Source of the DNA: Phycisphaerales bacterium UBA7800
GTDB taxonomy: Bacteria; Planctomycetota; Phycisphaerae; Phycisphaerales; Phycisphaeraceae
Direction of reading: 5' to 3'
DNA length: 64,000 nucleotides
NCBI GenBank assembly: GCA_002480565.1
Contig: DLCK01000052.1
Coordinates: 49,272 to 113,271 of the forward strand
Part shown: positions 26,482 to 35,040 of the stretch, piece after piece
Position numbering within the stretch: position 1 is the stretch's first letter
Layout: each line of letters starts with the position of its first letter
The notes under the pieces: generated by a model
The model's database searches: none
Seen by the model: the letters and a program-made list of their open reading frames with translations, nothing else
What the model was told of the DNA's origin: nothing
Made by a program: the position numbers and the translations under genes

Positions 26482-27774
26482 ATGCGTCATATGCCCGGCG
26501 GATTGCAATATGGCACCGGATCGATGGTGCGCGTCCCACCACCTCCACGGGTGATGGACAGCCAGACTTTGCGCCTGCGATTGCCATGTGATCCGGGCGT
26601 TCATGTCGGTCAGCAACTAGAGCAGGGGCAAACCCTCATTGATCCGCCGGACCGTCGTCAGGCTTGTATCATCAGCCCGATGCGTAGTCGCGTGATGGGA
26701 CTGTTGCATGTTCCTGATCAAGGTTATGACCTGACGCTCGAACCACTTTCGCCAACCACGTCGACACAGCTCAAAGCTTCGCCTCCCGGTAGTGAGAAGC
26801 TCAACGACTGGATTGATTGTCTGCGCAGACTAGGATCATGGGGCGTATGTGACGGGCAGGTCGGACTGCTGGTGCAACTCGAAGCTGCCATGCTTCGCAA
26901 ACCACGGCAGATCATCTGTGTGGCATGTGATTCCTTTGCACCATATCCCTGGCAAAGTTCGCTGGTGAGAAGTCATCCTGGCGATTTGATCCTGGGACTC
27001 AACGCGTTGAGATTGGTGCTTGGGCTTAAACGTGCTGATTTACTGGTTGGCCCCACACGTTCGATTTTCAATACGGTCCGCCCCAAGATCAATCCAGCGA
27101 TCAAGCTTCATCGCGTTGAACCCAAGTATCCCGTGGCTCACCCGTCAGTGGTCATGCGTCAATACGGTCATGCACGCAAGATGCTCACCATTGATGGGCA
27201 TCCTTTGGAACACGACACGATTCTCATCAGTGCCTGGACCGCAATTCGATTGGCAAGGTGGTTACAGACCGGTGAATTGGATTTGATTCAGCCACTATTT
27301 ATTGCCTGGCCTCAAGCCAATGCGCGGATGCATGCCTGTTGGGTCATGCCCGGTCAGCAGGTGGTCCCGTTGCATAAACGACTTGATGCCGAGATGCGCT
27401 CGACGCGCTCGAAATTGGTTTATGGTGATCCACTAAGTGGTCAGTTGGATCAGAGTACGGACAGTCAGGGGCGATTGCTTTTGCCGGTGTTGCGACATGA
27501 TCATCTGTTGATGAGTCTGGTGGAGAATCCAGTACCTGCAACACCACAAGCCTGTATCGCATGTGGCTGGTGTACGGAGGTCTGCCCGACTGCTTTGCAA
27601 CCTGCTGGCCTCTTTGAGCGCATCGCTGAAGAGCCGGACAATCAAATTACCAAAGACGAGTTACTATGGTGTATTGATTGTGGTTTGTGTTCTCATGTCT
27701 GTCCGTCTGCGATCCCGTTGGCCCAGACTTTTCGAAAACATATTCATGAACATTTAAAGGTACTCACTTCGTGA
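26482..27774 (+). CDS. RnfC/NqrA-like electron-transfer protein with two 4Fe-4S sites
   Basis: 430 aa, soluble. N-terminal and central regions have RnfC/NqrA character (short lipoyl-like HVGQQLEQGQTLIDP, then a nucleotide-binding-like region and a SLBB-like part). The C-terminus carries two ferredoxin motifs: CIACGWCTEVCPT (C358, C361, C364, C368) and CIDCGLCSHVCPS (C397, C400, C403, C407). RnfC accepts electrons from NADH or ferredoxin in the Rnf complex. Start uncertain (ATG 26482, 26491 or 26524). It overlaps the RnfD-like gene by 4 bases. No RnfA, B, E or G is present in the window. Confidence 0.82.
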   Translation: MRHMPGGLQYGTGSMVRVPPPPRVMDSQTLRLRLPCDPGVHVGQQLEQGQTLIDPPDRRQACIISPMRSRVMGLLHVPDQGYDLTLEPLSPTTSTQLKASPPGSEKLNDWIDCLRRLGSWGVCDGQVGLLVQLEAAMLRKPRQIICVACDSFAPYPWQSSLVRSHPGDLILGLNALRLVLGLKRADLLVGPTRSIFNTVRPKINPAIKLHRVEPKYPVAHPSVVMRQYGHARKMLTIDGHPLEHDTILISAWTAIRLARWLQTGELDLIQPLFIAWPQANARMHACWVMPGQQVVPLHKRLDAEMRSTRSKLVYGDPLSGQLDQSTDSQGRLLLPVLRHDHLLMSLVENPVPATPQACIACGWCTEVCPTALQPAGLFERIAEEPDNQITKDELLWCIDCGLCSHVCPSAIPLAQTFRKHIHEHLKVLTS

Positions 27775-29021
27775 ACGACGCGTCCGCGACAACTTCAACG
27801 CCGCCTCAGCCACAGAATCATCCGAGTATTGATCGGACGGTGATGGCGACGGTGTCTTACGCGCCGCCTTGGTTGGGTTTGTTGCATACGCGTCGACAGA
27901 TTGATGTCGCAGGGCTGATTGTGGCGGTTGCGATGCTCGCCAGCAGTGTGATTTTTTTCGGTCACGTGGCTTTGACGCAGGTGCTTTTGTGTGTGGTTGC
28001 TGCCATCAGTGCGTATTTGCCGGTGATGTTGTTGATGTGGATGTTTCACAAGCGACCGCATACAGACAGTGTGATGCACGCGATCACCATGGCGATGATG
28101 TTGGGGCTTCTGATTCCGATTAACAGTTATGGTTGGGAGCATGTTTTTGCAGGGACATTGCTTGGGATATTCATGCCGTTTGTCGGACGTGCCCATCGGA
28201 TTCGCATGCATCCTGCGGTGTTGGCATTGATAGCGACGTGGGCCTTGCCGTTGATGATTTCCAATGTCAATGAACAGGGATTGACACATGAATTAACCAA
28301 TGACAGCAACGTTGCTGTGCTTCGTCCTGACCGTGTGGTTTTTGGTAATGTTCGTCACGCCAAAGAGCAGCGCAGTTATCAACCCTGGTGGCTCACCGGC
28401 GAGAATCCGTACATGGATACCGAACCCCAAGGTACCGCCAGTGATGCCATTGCCCGCCCATTCCCACATAACACCTTCATTCGCGATCAAAAGCGCCTGC
28501 TGCGATTCCCACGTATTTTGGCGAACATGATGGCCAGTGGAGAACTGCCACGCGTTGAGGAATTGTTACTTGGCTGTGTACCGGGAATGGTTGGTGCCAC
28601 CAGTCAAGGATTGATCATCCTGCTGGGGTTGTACCTGATGTACAAGCGTTTGAGTTGGTGGTCGATCCCGGTGATTATTTTGCTCACATCATTGTTGACG
28701 CTTATGGCCATGCCGGTGATGTTGCCACATGGTAAGACGACCGTGTTCTGGGTCCTTGTCGATACGCACCCTGCGTTTAGTATCACGTATCTTGGATACT
28801 TTTTTCTCACTTCACCGATGCTGCTCGTCGCATTCATTCTCGCGCCAGCAACCTGTCCGCTGACGAGTCTTGGCCGACTGGTTTACTGCATCATCATTGG
28901 CATGCTTATGGTGTTGATTCAATGGTTCGTGCAGATACCTGTGCTGACATTGCTAAGCGTACTCGTCGCCGGCGTCGTCAGTCGCATGCTCGACAATCTG
29001 CACTTTAGACCCGGCAGATAA
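27771..29021 (+). CDS. RnfD/NqrB-like membrane subunit
   Basis: 416 aa from GTG 27771, overlapping the RnfC-like stop (GTGA). About ten membrane segments. GMVGATSQG with Thr277 fits the covalent FMN-attachment motif (SGAT-type) of RnfD/NqrB, and it lies before a membrane helix as in that family. The loop at about 170-265 is longer than usual and hydrophilic. Presumably passes electrons across the membrane with the RnfC-like partner; the final acceptor is unknown. Whether an ApbE flavin transferase exists elsewhere cannot be seen. Confidence 0.8.
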   Translation: MNDASATTSTPPQPQNHPSIDRTVMATVSYAPPWLGLLHTRRQIDVAGLIVAVAMLASSVIFFGHVALTQVLLCVVAAISAYLPVMLLMWMFHKRPHTDSVMHAITMAMMLGLLIPINSYGWEHVFAGTLLGIFMPFVGRAHRIRMHPAVLALIATWALPLMISNVNEQGLTHELTNDSNVAVLRPDRVVFGNVRHAKEQRSYQPWWLTGENPYMDTEPQGTASDAIARPFPHNTFIRDQKRLLRFPRILANMMASGELPRVEELLLGCVPGMVGATSQGLIILLGLYLMYKRLSWWSIPVIILLTSLLTLMAMPVMLPHGKTTVFWVLVDTHPAFSITYLGYFFLTSPMLLVAFILAPATCPLTSLGRLVYCIIIGMLMVLIQWFVQIPVLTLLSVLVAGVVSRMLDNLHFRPGR

Positions 29022-29082
29022 GATTCTCCAAGTTATCACGCAAGCCCAATACTGAGCAACACCAAGTGTGGGATGCCTGTCT

Positions 29083-29316
29083 CTACCAAGGTGTTTTAAT
29101 CTTCATCGCACGAAGGGCGCACCAGCTAAAACAAGCTTCAAAGAGGCCAATGGCGCCGCAGATAAACAGCAGAATGCCCGCGAAGATCCAGCCTTTAGTC
29201 TGCCATGGGCTAAAAAAATACATACATAAGCAGACTATCGAGCCAAGAAGATTGGCAACACCCAATAACGCCCGCAGTTGCTGTCCGCGACGATCAATGT
29301 TGCATTTCATTGGCAT
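29083..29316 (-). CDS. Small YgaP-like (DUF2892) membrane protein
   Basis: 77 aa. N-terminal CNIDRRGQQLRALLG, two membrane segments, and FEACFSWCALRAMKIKTPW; this is the DUF2892 pattern of small inner-membrane proteins. Function unknown. It ends the minus-strand run behind xerD, with 17 bases between. Confidence 0.78.
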   Translation of the reverse strand: MPMKCNIDRRGQQLRALLGVANLLGSIVCLCMYFFSPWQTKGWIFAGILLFICGAIGLFEACFSWCALRAMKIKTPW

Positions 29317-29333
29317 GGTGCTTCATTCCTTTG

Positions 29334-30272
29334 CTAGGGCCTGGGATGGAAGCGGTCTATCACGTTCTTTAAGCGCGTGGAATCCACATGTGTGTAGACC
29401 TGGGTCGTGCGAATGTTCGAATGGCCAAGCAACTCCTGAACCACGCGCAAGTCCGCGCCGCCTGAAAGTAAATGCGTCGCAAACGTATGGCGAAGCGTAT
29501 GTGGGTGCACATGCGTCATACCCACCCGACGAGCATACTTGGTGACGATCTGCCAAATGACAATCCGCGTCACCGGGCCACCTGTACGTGACAGCAGTAA
29601 TCGGTCTGTAGCTTTGTCAGGACGTTCAAGTTGCGGACGCAATTGATCCATATACAGCAACGCTGCTTCAATGGCTGGCTTGCCCAATGGGACGATTCGT
29701 TCCTTGTTGCCTTTGCCGATCACCCGTGCAATTTGCAGGTCAAAATTGATCTGGCCAATCTGCAAGTCCGCCAACTCCGTAGCACGCAGACCACCGGCAT
29801 AAAGCAATTCAAGAATCGCAATGTCTCGCTGATACAAGGCATCACCCGGTTGAGGAGCTTCAAGGAGCTTGCTCATTTGGTCACGATTCAGATAGTCCGG
29901 CAGGGTTCGCCACTGACTGGGTTGCGTCAACAACTCACCTGCATCCACGCGAACCATCTCACGTGAACAAAGAAAGCGCGTGTACACACGCACCGTTGCG
30001 ACATGTCTGGCGATGCTTGTCGTAGCCAGACCTTTGCCAGAGAGATCCTTGAGATGCTCGGTGAGCATTTTGTAATCCAACTGATCCCAGTCACTGATAC
30101 CACGTGCTTCAAGCCACTGCCACAGATCACGCAGATCCGCTGCATAGGCGCGCAACGTGGCCTCGGCAAAACCGCACTCGATACGACAATAACTGATAAA
30201 TTCACGAATCGCATGTGCCATTGGTGGCAAGTCGGATTCAGGATTCTGTCTTATTTTTGCTTGTAAATTCAT
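29334..30272 (-). CDS. xerD: Tyrosine recombinase XerD/XerC-type
   Basis: 312 aa, the usual length. N-terminal SAM-like core-binding domain (AIREFISYCRIECGFAEATLRAY), then catalytic domain with Arg163 (GLRATEL), Lys187 (GKGNK), His258 and Arg261 (HTLRHTFATHLL), His284 (LGHSNI) and Tyr293 (QVYTHV): the complete active set. Resolves chromosome dimers at dif together with its partner. The XerC partner is not in the window. Start ATG 30272 is the best candidate; the frame is preceded by no other credible ATG. Confidence 0.92.
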   Translation of the reverse strand: MNLQAKIRQNPESDLPPMAHAIREFISYCRIECGFAEATLRAYAADLRDLWQWLEARGISDWDQLDYKMLTEHLKDLSGKGLATTSIARHVATVRVYTRFLCSREMVRVDAGELLTQPSQWRTLPDYLNRDQMSKLLEAPQPGDALYQRDIAILELLYAGGLRATELADLQIGQINFDLQIARVIGKGNKERIVPLGKPAIEAALLYMDQLRPQLERPDKATDRLLLSRTGGPVTRIVIWQIVTKYARRVGMTHVHPHTLRHTFATHLLSGGADLRVVQELLGHSNIRTTQVYTHVDSTRLKNVIDRFHPRP

Positions 30273-30532
30273 GATGGCGACCCACTACCCTTTTTGTGTT
30301 CAGGCAAATTGCCCAGCCTCACGTGACCCCCACGATCCTGCAGGCCAATGAAAGTATCGACCTATTGATAAACCCACGGATGATCTTTCATAAGTCACTG
30401 AATATCGGACCTTGGAGCGTCCAGTTGGGGGTTATTACCTGCATTTTGGACTTGGAAAGTTTTAAAAAAAGAGTTCTGGGACTTTGCAGCTAAATGCGAA
30501 AATCAAATTCCATATTTGCTCTGAGGCAGGGG

Positions 30533-30560
30533 TTGCCAAGATCGCTGACTTTGCTATACT
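30533..30560 (+). promoter_or_regulatory. Sigma70-type promoter of the tRNA gene
   Basis: TTGCCA (30533-30538), 16-base spacer, TATACT (30555-30560), 35 bases before the tRNA 5' end. Confidence 0.6.
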
Positions 30561-30594
30561 TCTGGGCTCAGTTGCTTTGGCAACGACATCCAAA

Positions 30595-30667
30595 GGCGAC
30601 GTAGCTCAGTTGGTAGAGCTAGGGATTCATAAGCCCTCGGTCACTGGTTCGAGTCCAGTCGTCGCCA
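30595..30667 (+). tRNA. tRNA-Met (CAT), elongator type
   Basis: 73 bases. Acceptor GGCGACG pairs with CGTCGCC, D-arm TAGCTCAGTTGGTAGAGC, anticodon loop TTCATAA (anticodon CAT), T-arm CTGG-TTCGAGT-CCAG. Starts like elongator tRNA-Met (GGCxACGTAGCTCAG). The closing pair of the anticodon stem is A31-G39, a mismatch. CCA is not encoded. Anticodon CAT also leaves tRNA-Ile2 (lysidine) as a weaker alternative. Confidence 0.88.
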
Positions 30668-30673
30668 TTTTAT

Positions 30674-30710
30674 AGCCCAGGTCGTCTATGACGAAGCTGG
30701 GCTTATTTTT
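30674..30710 (+). terminator. Terminator of the tRNA gene
   Basis: AGCCCAG / CTGGGCT stem with additional internal pairing (CGTC/GACG), followed by TTATTTTTT. Seven bases after the tRNA 3' end. Confidence 0.88.
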
Positions 30711-30716
30711 TATCTC

Positions 30717-30920
30717 AAATTTCAATCCGCTTGCCGCCTCAAATCCGTCACCGGTGGCGACACCTTCGGCACAAATCTCCGCGATACATCCTACGTTTCC
30801 AACGAGTTCAACCAATACGAGCCCATCAACAACCATCCCTATAACAAGGGCGCCGGACAGATTCGCACCGAAGGTGACGCAACGGTCACAGTCCAACTAA
30901 AAGAAAACGGGGAATTCTGA
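30717..30920 (+). pseudogene. 3' remnant of a protein-coding gene downstream of tRNA-Met
   Basis: The frame ending at TGA 30918-30920 stays open and reads well as protein (KFQSACRLKSVTGGDTFGTN, then YVSNEFNQYEPINNHPYN and ending VTVQLKENGEF), but no start codon exists before the tRNA terminator. It resembles the truncated C-terminus of a larger gene, as is left when DNA is lost or inserted beside a tRNA. The product is not recognised. From 30921 to 31249 I see no gene. Confidence 0.45.
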
Positions 30921-31249
30921 GTTAATGCAATTATGTAGAATGTCCAGCTCTGTAGAAAATTGCCGTCATCTGCCGATCTTCAGACGGTGGTCCTGGACGA
31001 TGCATCCTGCTGATCTTTGCATGTTGAAAGTCGGTCTGCTCGGTCAATCGCTAGAATGCAGGGGCGGATTTTTATATCACTGGTTCAGGATGATATCCGC
31101 GCTATGTGTTGCATGATGTTTCTATTGCGGATTATTTGAACTACTCATTCAGATCAAAAACAGTAACAAGATGGCCTTGGGGTAGCATCGGTGAGATGTT
31201 ACGGACTATACCGAAGGCTTTCCGCAGTCGTTTATATCAATATCGGATG
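30921..31249. other. Intergenic stretch, no feature seen
   Basis: About 330 bases between the coding remnant and the stop of the symporter gene. No convincing frame, tRNA or strong hairpin was seen. Confidence 0.45.
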
Positions 31250-32803
31250 TTATGGGTGTTTCCCGGGGATGGGGTTGGGGGCTGAATTTGTGGACCAGAC
31301 GGTGAGTCCTTCGAGGTTTTTGGGGTTTGTGGGGATGATCCAACTGAGGAGATAGCCAAAGGTGATGAAGCTGGCATCAAGGACAATGCCGACCCAATAA
31401 TTATGCAGTTCCAGATGCATTGAATCAGGGACGAGATTAAAAGCATTGAGCAGTAAAAAGACATGGAGGATGCCGACGAGTGCCATGGTGATCAGCAGGC
31501 TTCGACCATCCATGCGTGTGGTGAAAAAGCCCAGCAGGTACATCGCCAAAACCGGCCCGCCAACCAGTGATCCCACGAGGATGAGCGTGTCGACGACACT
31601 TTCTTTGGGGGTATAGTAAAAAATAATGGCGATGGCAATCATGGCAAAGCCGGTGAGAGTGGCAATGAGCCATGCGAGTTTGAGGTAAAAGCGATCGTTA
31701 CGACCGGGGGTGAGGTGTCTGCGAAACAGGTCGTGGACCACCAGCAGTGTCACCGTGTTGATGTTGGAATCCAGTGAACTCATCGCTGCTGCCAGCGCTG
31801 CTGCAATGATGATACCCGCGACTCCCACAGGCAATTTGTGCATGATAAAGTAAGGAAAAATCTGATCCGTTGGCATGTCGGTGATGGCTGGATCGGGCAC
31901 CACTTTAAAGTACACAAAGAGGATGGTGCCGATGAGAAAAAACATCGCCCATGTTGGCAGGCACAGGCACATGGAGATCAACGTCGCCTTGCGTGCTTCT
32001 TTAAGAGATGCTGCTGCGAGGTAACGTTGGACGACGTTTTGATCACAGCATTGGGCTTTGGTCCAGCCGATCACGCCCAGAATCATCAGCGTGTAAGCGG
32101 TGCGATCATTGAGGTCCCATGTCATCGGGCCAAAGCTGAATTTGTCATGGGCATTGGCGATTTCCATGAGTTGGCCGACGCCTTCTGGTAATTGAAACAC
32201 CAGGAACAGCAGGCAGAACAAGCCGCCAAAAAGCAGGATGATGGTTTGCATGACATCGGTCCAGATCACCGCGTCGATACCGCCCAGGACGGTGTAAAAG
32301 GTGATGAACAAACCGGTGATAATCATGACGGTGATGACGTTGACATCCAGCAGGGCGCTGATGGCCAGTGATGCCAGATACAGCACAACGCCCAGCCTGA
32401 GGAATTGGCCGAATAAAAATGTGATTGATGCATAAAATCGTGCAAAGGGATGAAACCGCATCTCCAGGTATTCGAAGGTGGAGGTAATTTTGGATCGCCT
32501 GAAAAAGGGGATGAAAATAAAATAAGCCGAGACAACGCCAATGGGGAGCATCAGATTGATGATGAACTGTCGCCAGTCGAGGCTGTAGGCCGCAGCAGGA
32601 AACGCCAGAAAGGTGATGGAACTCAGCGAAGTGCCGACCATGGACAGTCCAACAACCCAGCCGGGTAAGGATCGGCCGCCGACGAAGTATTCTTCGGTGT
32701 TGGTATTCTTGCGTGAAAAGTATATGCCGATGGCAATGGTGCCCAGCAGATAGACAATTACAGCGCTAAGGTTCAATGTCCATCCCCAAGTCATTGCCAG
32801 CAT
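31250..32803 (-). CDS. Sodium:solute symporter (SSS family)
   Basis: 517 aa with about 13-14 membrane segments. N-terminal YLLGTIAIGIYFSRKNTNTEEYFVGGRSLPGWVVGLSM is the family signature, followed by GTSLSSITFLAFPAAAY. The SSS family couples Na+ inflow to uptake of sugars, sialic acid, amino acids or other solutes. It is divergent from the module 3 operon (LacI, pseudopilin, LamG, lyase, BNR proteins), so it probably imports the sugar those enzymes release. The spacer (32804-33050) is rich in palindromes and probably shared. Confidence 0.9.
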   Translation of the reverse strand: MLAMTWGWTLNLSAVIVYLLGTIAIGIYFSRKNTNTEEYFVGGRSLPGWVVGLSMVGTSLSSITFLAFPAAAYSLDWRQFIINLMLPIGVVSAYFIFIPFFRRSKITSTFEYLEMRFHPFARFYASITFLFGQFLRLGVVLYLASLAISALLDVNVITVMIITGLFITFYTVLGGIDAVIWTDVMQTIILLFGGLFCLLFLVFQLPEGVGQLMEIANAHDKFSFGPMTWDLNDRTAYTLMILGVIGWTKAQCCDQNVVQRYLAAASLKEARKATLISMCLCLPTWAMFFLIGTILFVYFKVVPDPAITDMPTDQIFPYFIMHKLPVGVAGIIIAAALAAAMSSLDSNINTVTLLVVHDLFRRHLTPGRNDRFYLKLAWLIATLTGFAMIAIAIIFYYTPKESVVDTLILVGSLVGGPVLAMYLLGFFTTRMDGRSLLITMALVGILHVFLLLNAFNLVPDSMHLELHNYWVGIVLDASFITFGYLLSWIIPTNPKNLEGLTVWSTNSAPNPIPGKHP

Positions 32804-33050
32804 GCGGAAACTCCGTGAAACATTTGAAAAATAAAGAAACTAGAATGAAATAATATCGCATAGTTTCAAAAGTCAAGCTGTTTTGTTAAAACAAAATCAA
32901 TTAGACGAATTTTGTAAATTTGTTAAAATAGATTGTAAAACAAATATATAAAGTAAATTATGATAAAATGGGCTGGAATTGGCTTGGTTGAAATATAAAT
33001 TCTTTTTCAAGAAACATTGACTTAGTTACAAATTAAAATAGGATTCAAGC
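32804..33050. promoter_or_regulatory. Divergent promoter/operator region of glycan module 3
   Basis: Very AT-rich. Candidate sites: TTTTGTT-AA-AACAAAA (32881-32896), a related TTTGTTAAAAT (32919-32929) and ATTGTAAAACAAAT (32932-32945), all variants of TTGT-n-ACAA. There is also a wide GAAACTA/TAGTTTC pair (about 32837-32868). Repeated related dyads between a transporter and a LacI gene suggest a cluster of operators; the assignment is inferred. Confidence 0.5.
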
Positions 33051-34079
33051 ATGACTGTTGAAGCGATTTCCAATCTTTCTGGTGTTTCCAAAGCGACTGT
33101 TTCACGGGTGCTTAACGGCAATCCTGGTGTGTTGCCCGATAAAATCAAAGCGGTGCAAGAGGCTGTGGATCAGTTGAATTATCAGATGCCTGTGCGACGT
33201 AAAAAGATGCCGCGCAAGACGCAGACGATTGCCATGCTTTCTTTGGAGCAGGACATGTTCGCGTTTTTCAAGTCCACCGGCAGCTATGTGTTTCGGGGGG
33301 TCGAAAAAGCCGTGGCTGATCATGGTTTGAATTTCATCATGAATCGCGCGACGTCCGTGGACAAGCTTTCTTCATTTATTACCTCAGGTCAGGTCGACGG
33401 ATTGCTTCTTTCGGGCACACGGATTGATCCGAAGGTTATGTCCCGCATCGAGCATTTGCCACGCGTGTGGATTAGTTCGCACTGGTCGGAGAACGGCTGC
33501 CAGGTGCTTCCGGGCAATGAGCGAATCTGCAGCATGGTTGTCGAGTACATGTTGGCTCAACACCATCAACATGTGGGATTTGTCAATATTTTCAAATCGC
33601 ATCCGGTTTTGTCGGCACGCGCGGAATTCTTTGAGTTTTCCGCTCGCCGACAGGGATTAGGGACACATCTTTTTGAAACGGATGTTCCTGTGCAACAGGA
33701 TGCAGATGTGCAGTCCATGGAAGTCTGGGAGAAACTTGAGCAAGCCATGACCAAGCAATTTCAACGATTGCTTGATGCTCCTGATCGAATCACCAGTGTT
33801 TTTATCCCAATGACGGCCTTGGTGGCTCTGGCCTACCGTGTGATGCAGCGTATGGGGGTGCGCCCGGGCGTGGATATTCAGGTGATCACATGCGGTAGTG
33901 TCGATGAGATCATGGAAATCTACCCTCGTCCGGCGATTGTGGATATTGCACCGTTGATCATGGGCCAGAGTGCTGTGGAAATGTTACTTCAGCAAATTGC
34001 TAATCCTGCCGATGGGCGGATACGTCACATGGTCGTCGAACCCAAACTGATTGAAGCAGAAAGAATTGATATAGGTTGA
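33051..34079 (+). CDS. LacI-family transcriptional regulator (module 3)
   Basis: 342 aa. HTH MTVEAISNLSGVSKATVSRV followed by LNGNPGVLPDKIKAV, then an effector domain starting TIAMLSLEQDMF. Compared with the other two it starts directly in the HTH, as is usual. First gene of the plus-strand run to 39911; likely controls both it and the divergent symporter. Confidence 0.9.
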   Translation: MTVEAISNLSGVSKATVSRVLNGNPGVLPDKIKAVQEAVDQLNYQMPVRRKKMPRKTQTIAMLSLEQDMFAFFKSTGSYVFRGVEKAVADHGLNFIMNRATSVDKLSSFITSGQVDGLLLSGTRIDPKVMSRIEHLPRVWISSHWSENGCQVLPGNERICSMVVEYMLAQHHQHVGFVNIFKSHPVLSARAEFFEFSARRQGLGTHLFETDVPVQQDADVQSMEVWEKLEQAMTKQFQRLLDAPDRITSVFIPMTALVALAYRVMQRMGVRPGVDIQVITCGSVDEIMEIYPRPAIVDIAPLIMGQSAVEMLLQQIANPADGRIRHMVVEPKLIEAERIDIG

Positions 34080-34163
34080 CAGAGTGGTGCTTGTTAACGT
34101 TTGGGTGTTCAGGGAAGCAGGTTGCAGGCGATGCAGATTCACATCAGACCCAGGAGAAAGATA

Positions 34164-34901
34164 ATGCGCGACAACTTCATAAAACAGTATCAAATTAAGG
34201 CATTTACTTTGATTGAACTGTTGGTGGTGATCAGCATCATCGCACTGCTTATCGCGATTCTCCTGCCAGCTTTGGCCAAAGCCAAAAAAGCAGCCATCCA
34301 GACCAAATGCATGGTACAAACCCGTCAGATACTCGCTGTCTATCAAATGTATGCCACCGACAACAAAGGCAAGTACTTCTATAACCGGCAGGCAGTACCT
34401 GAACGAATATACGACACGGCGAATGTGATTTATTCGGATAATCGCAGCACATTGCTTAATTACACAGCTAGTGCGTTGATGTTTTACTGTCCCAACAAAC
34501 CCAACGTCTCAGCGACACCGCGAGAGTTTTACACCAGGGTTAATTCGACCAGTTATACCGTTTTGGGCTACTACCTGATCGGTGGTTTGGATATAGGAAA
34601 CAATTTTCGACATACCGATATGGCTGGCTTGGATAAGGGCGTTTATGACGTGCCCAGAGATGCAGGCGAAAGTAGCAGTGATGATGTACTGGTAGCCGAT
34701 GTCCAACCCTCAGCACCTAGTCTGGGACAGGGGACCGTGTTGGATCCATGGCCTGACGGCACCAATCATACCGACGCAGGACAATCCGTCGGAGGTAACT
34801 CCGGTTACGCTGACGGGCATTCCGTATGGCGCGGAAACAATGGGTTGGGACCACAGGCAATGCGGAAGACCAGTTCGCTGATCCGCTATTACTACTGGTG
34901 A
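34164..34901 (+). CDS. Type II secretion-like pseudopilin (module 3)
   Basis: 245 aa from ATG 34164, with AGGAGA six bases upstream; earlier codons of the frame are unlikely to be used. FTLIELLVVISIIALLIAIL with Ala at -1 and Glu at +5, then AKAKKAAIQTKCMVQTRQIL. At the C-terminus the H-X-DG feature is altered: the last His before ADGHS is 14 residues away (H-X14-DG instead of X9). It follows LacI by 84 bases and precedes the LamG gene by 139. Confidence 0.86.
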   Translation: MRDNFIKQYQIKAFTLIELLVVISIIALLIAILLPALAKAKKAAIQTKCMVQTRQILAVYQMYATDNKGKYFYNRQAVPERIYDTANVIYSDNRSTLLNYTASALMFYCPNKPNVSATPREFYTRVNSTSYTVLGYYLIGGLDIGNNFRHTDMAGLDKGVYDVPRDAGESSSDDVLVADVQPSAPSLGQGTVLDPWPDGTNHTDAGQSVGGNSGYADGHSVWRGNNGLGPQAMRKTSSLIRYYYW

Positions 34902-35040
34902 TCGTATGGGGATTTTCTGACGAAGACTATTGATTGAAGACAGATTTTTAGCTGGCAGGTTGACTGCCCGTGGTGCGCCTGTCGTCTGTCTTGATGTGAT
35001 TGAAAGTACGAGAACATAATTTGATATACGGAGAGATGAA

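Noticed and set aside
29334..30272. Integrase of a mobile island at tRNA-Met
   Set aside because: The recombinase is a standard XerD-length protein with housekeeping sequence; no att repeats of the tRNA 3' end were found in the window.
30688..30900. ATG-started 70-codon frame after tRNA-Met
   Set aside because: Its composition (Ser/Pro/Thr/Ile-rich, no pattern) is worse than the start-less frame in the same DNA, which reads as a genuine protein C-terminus.
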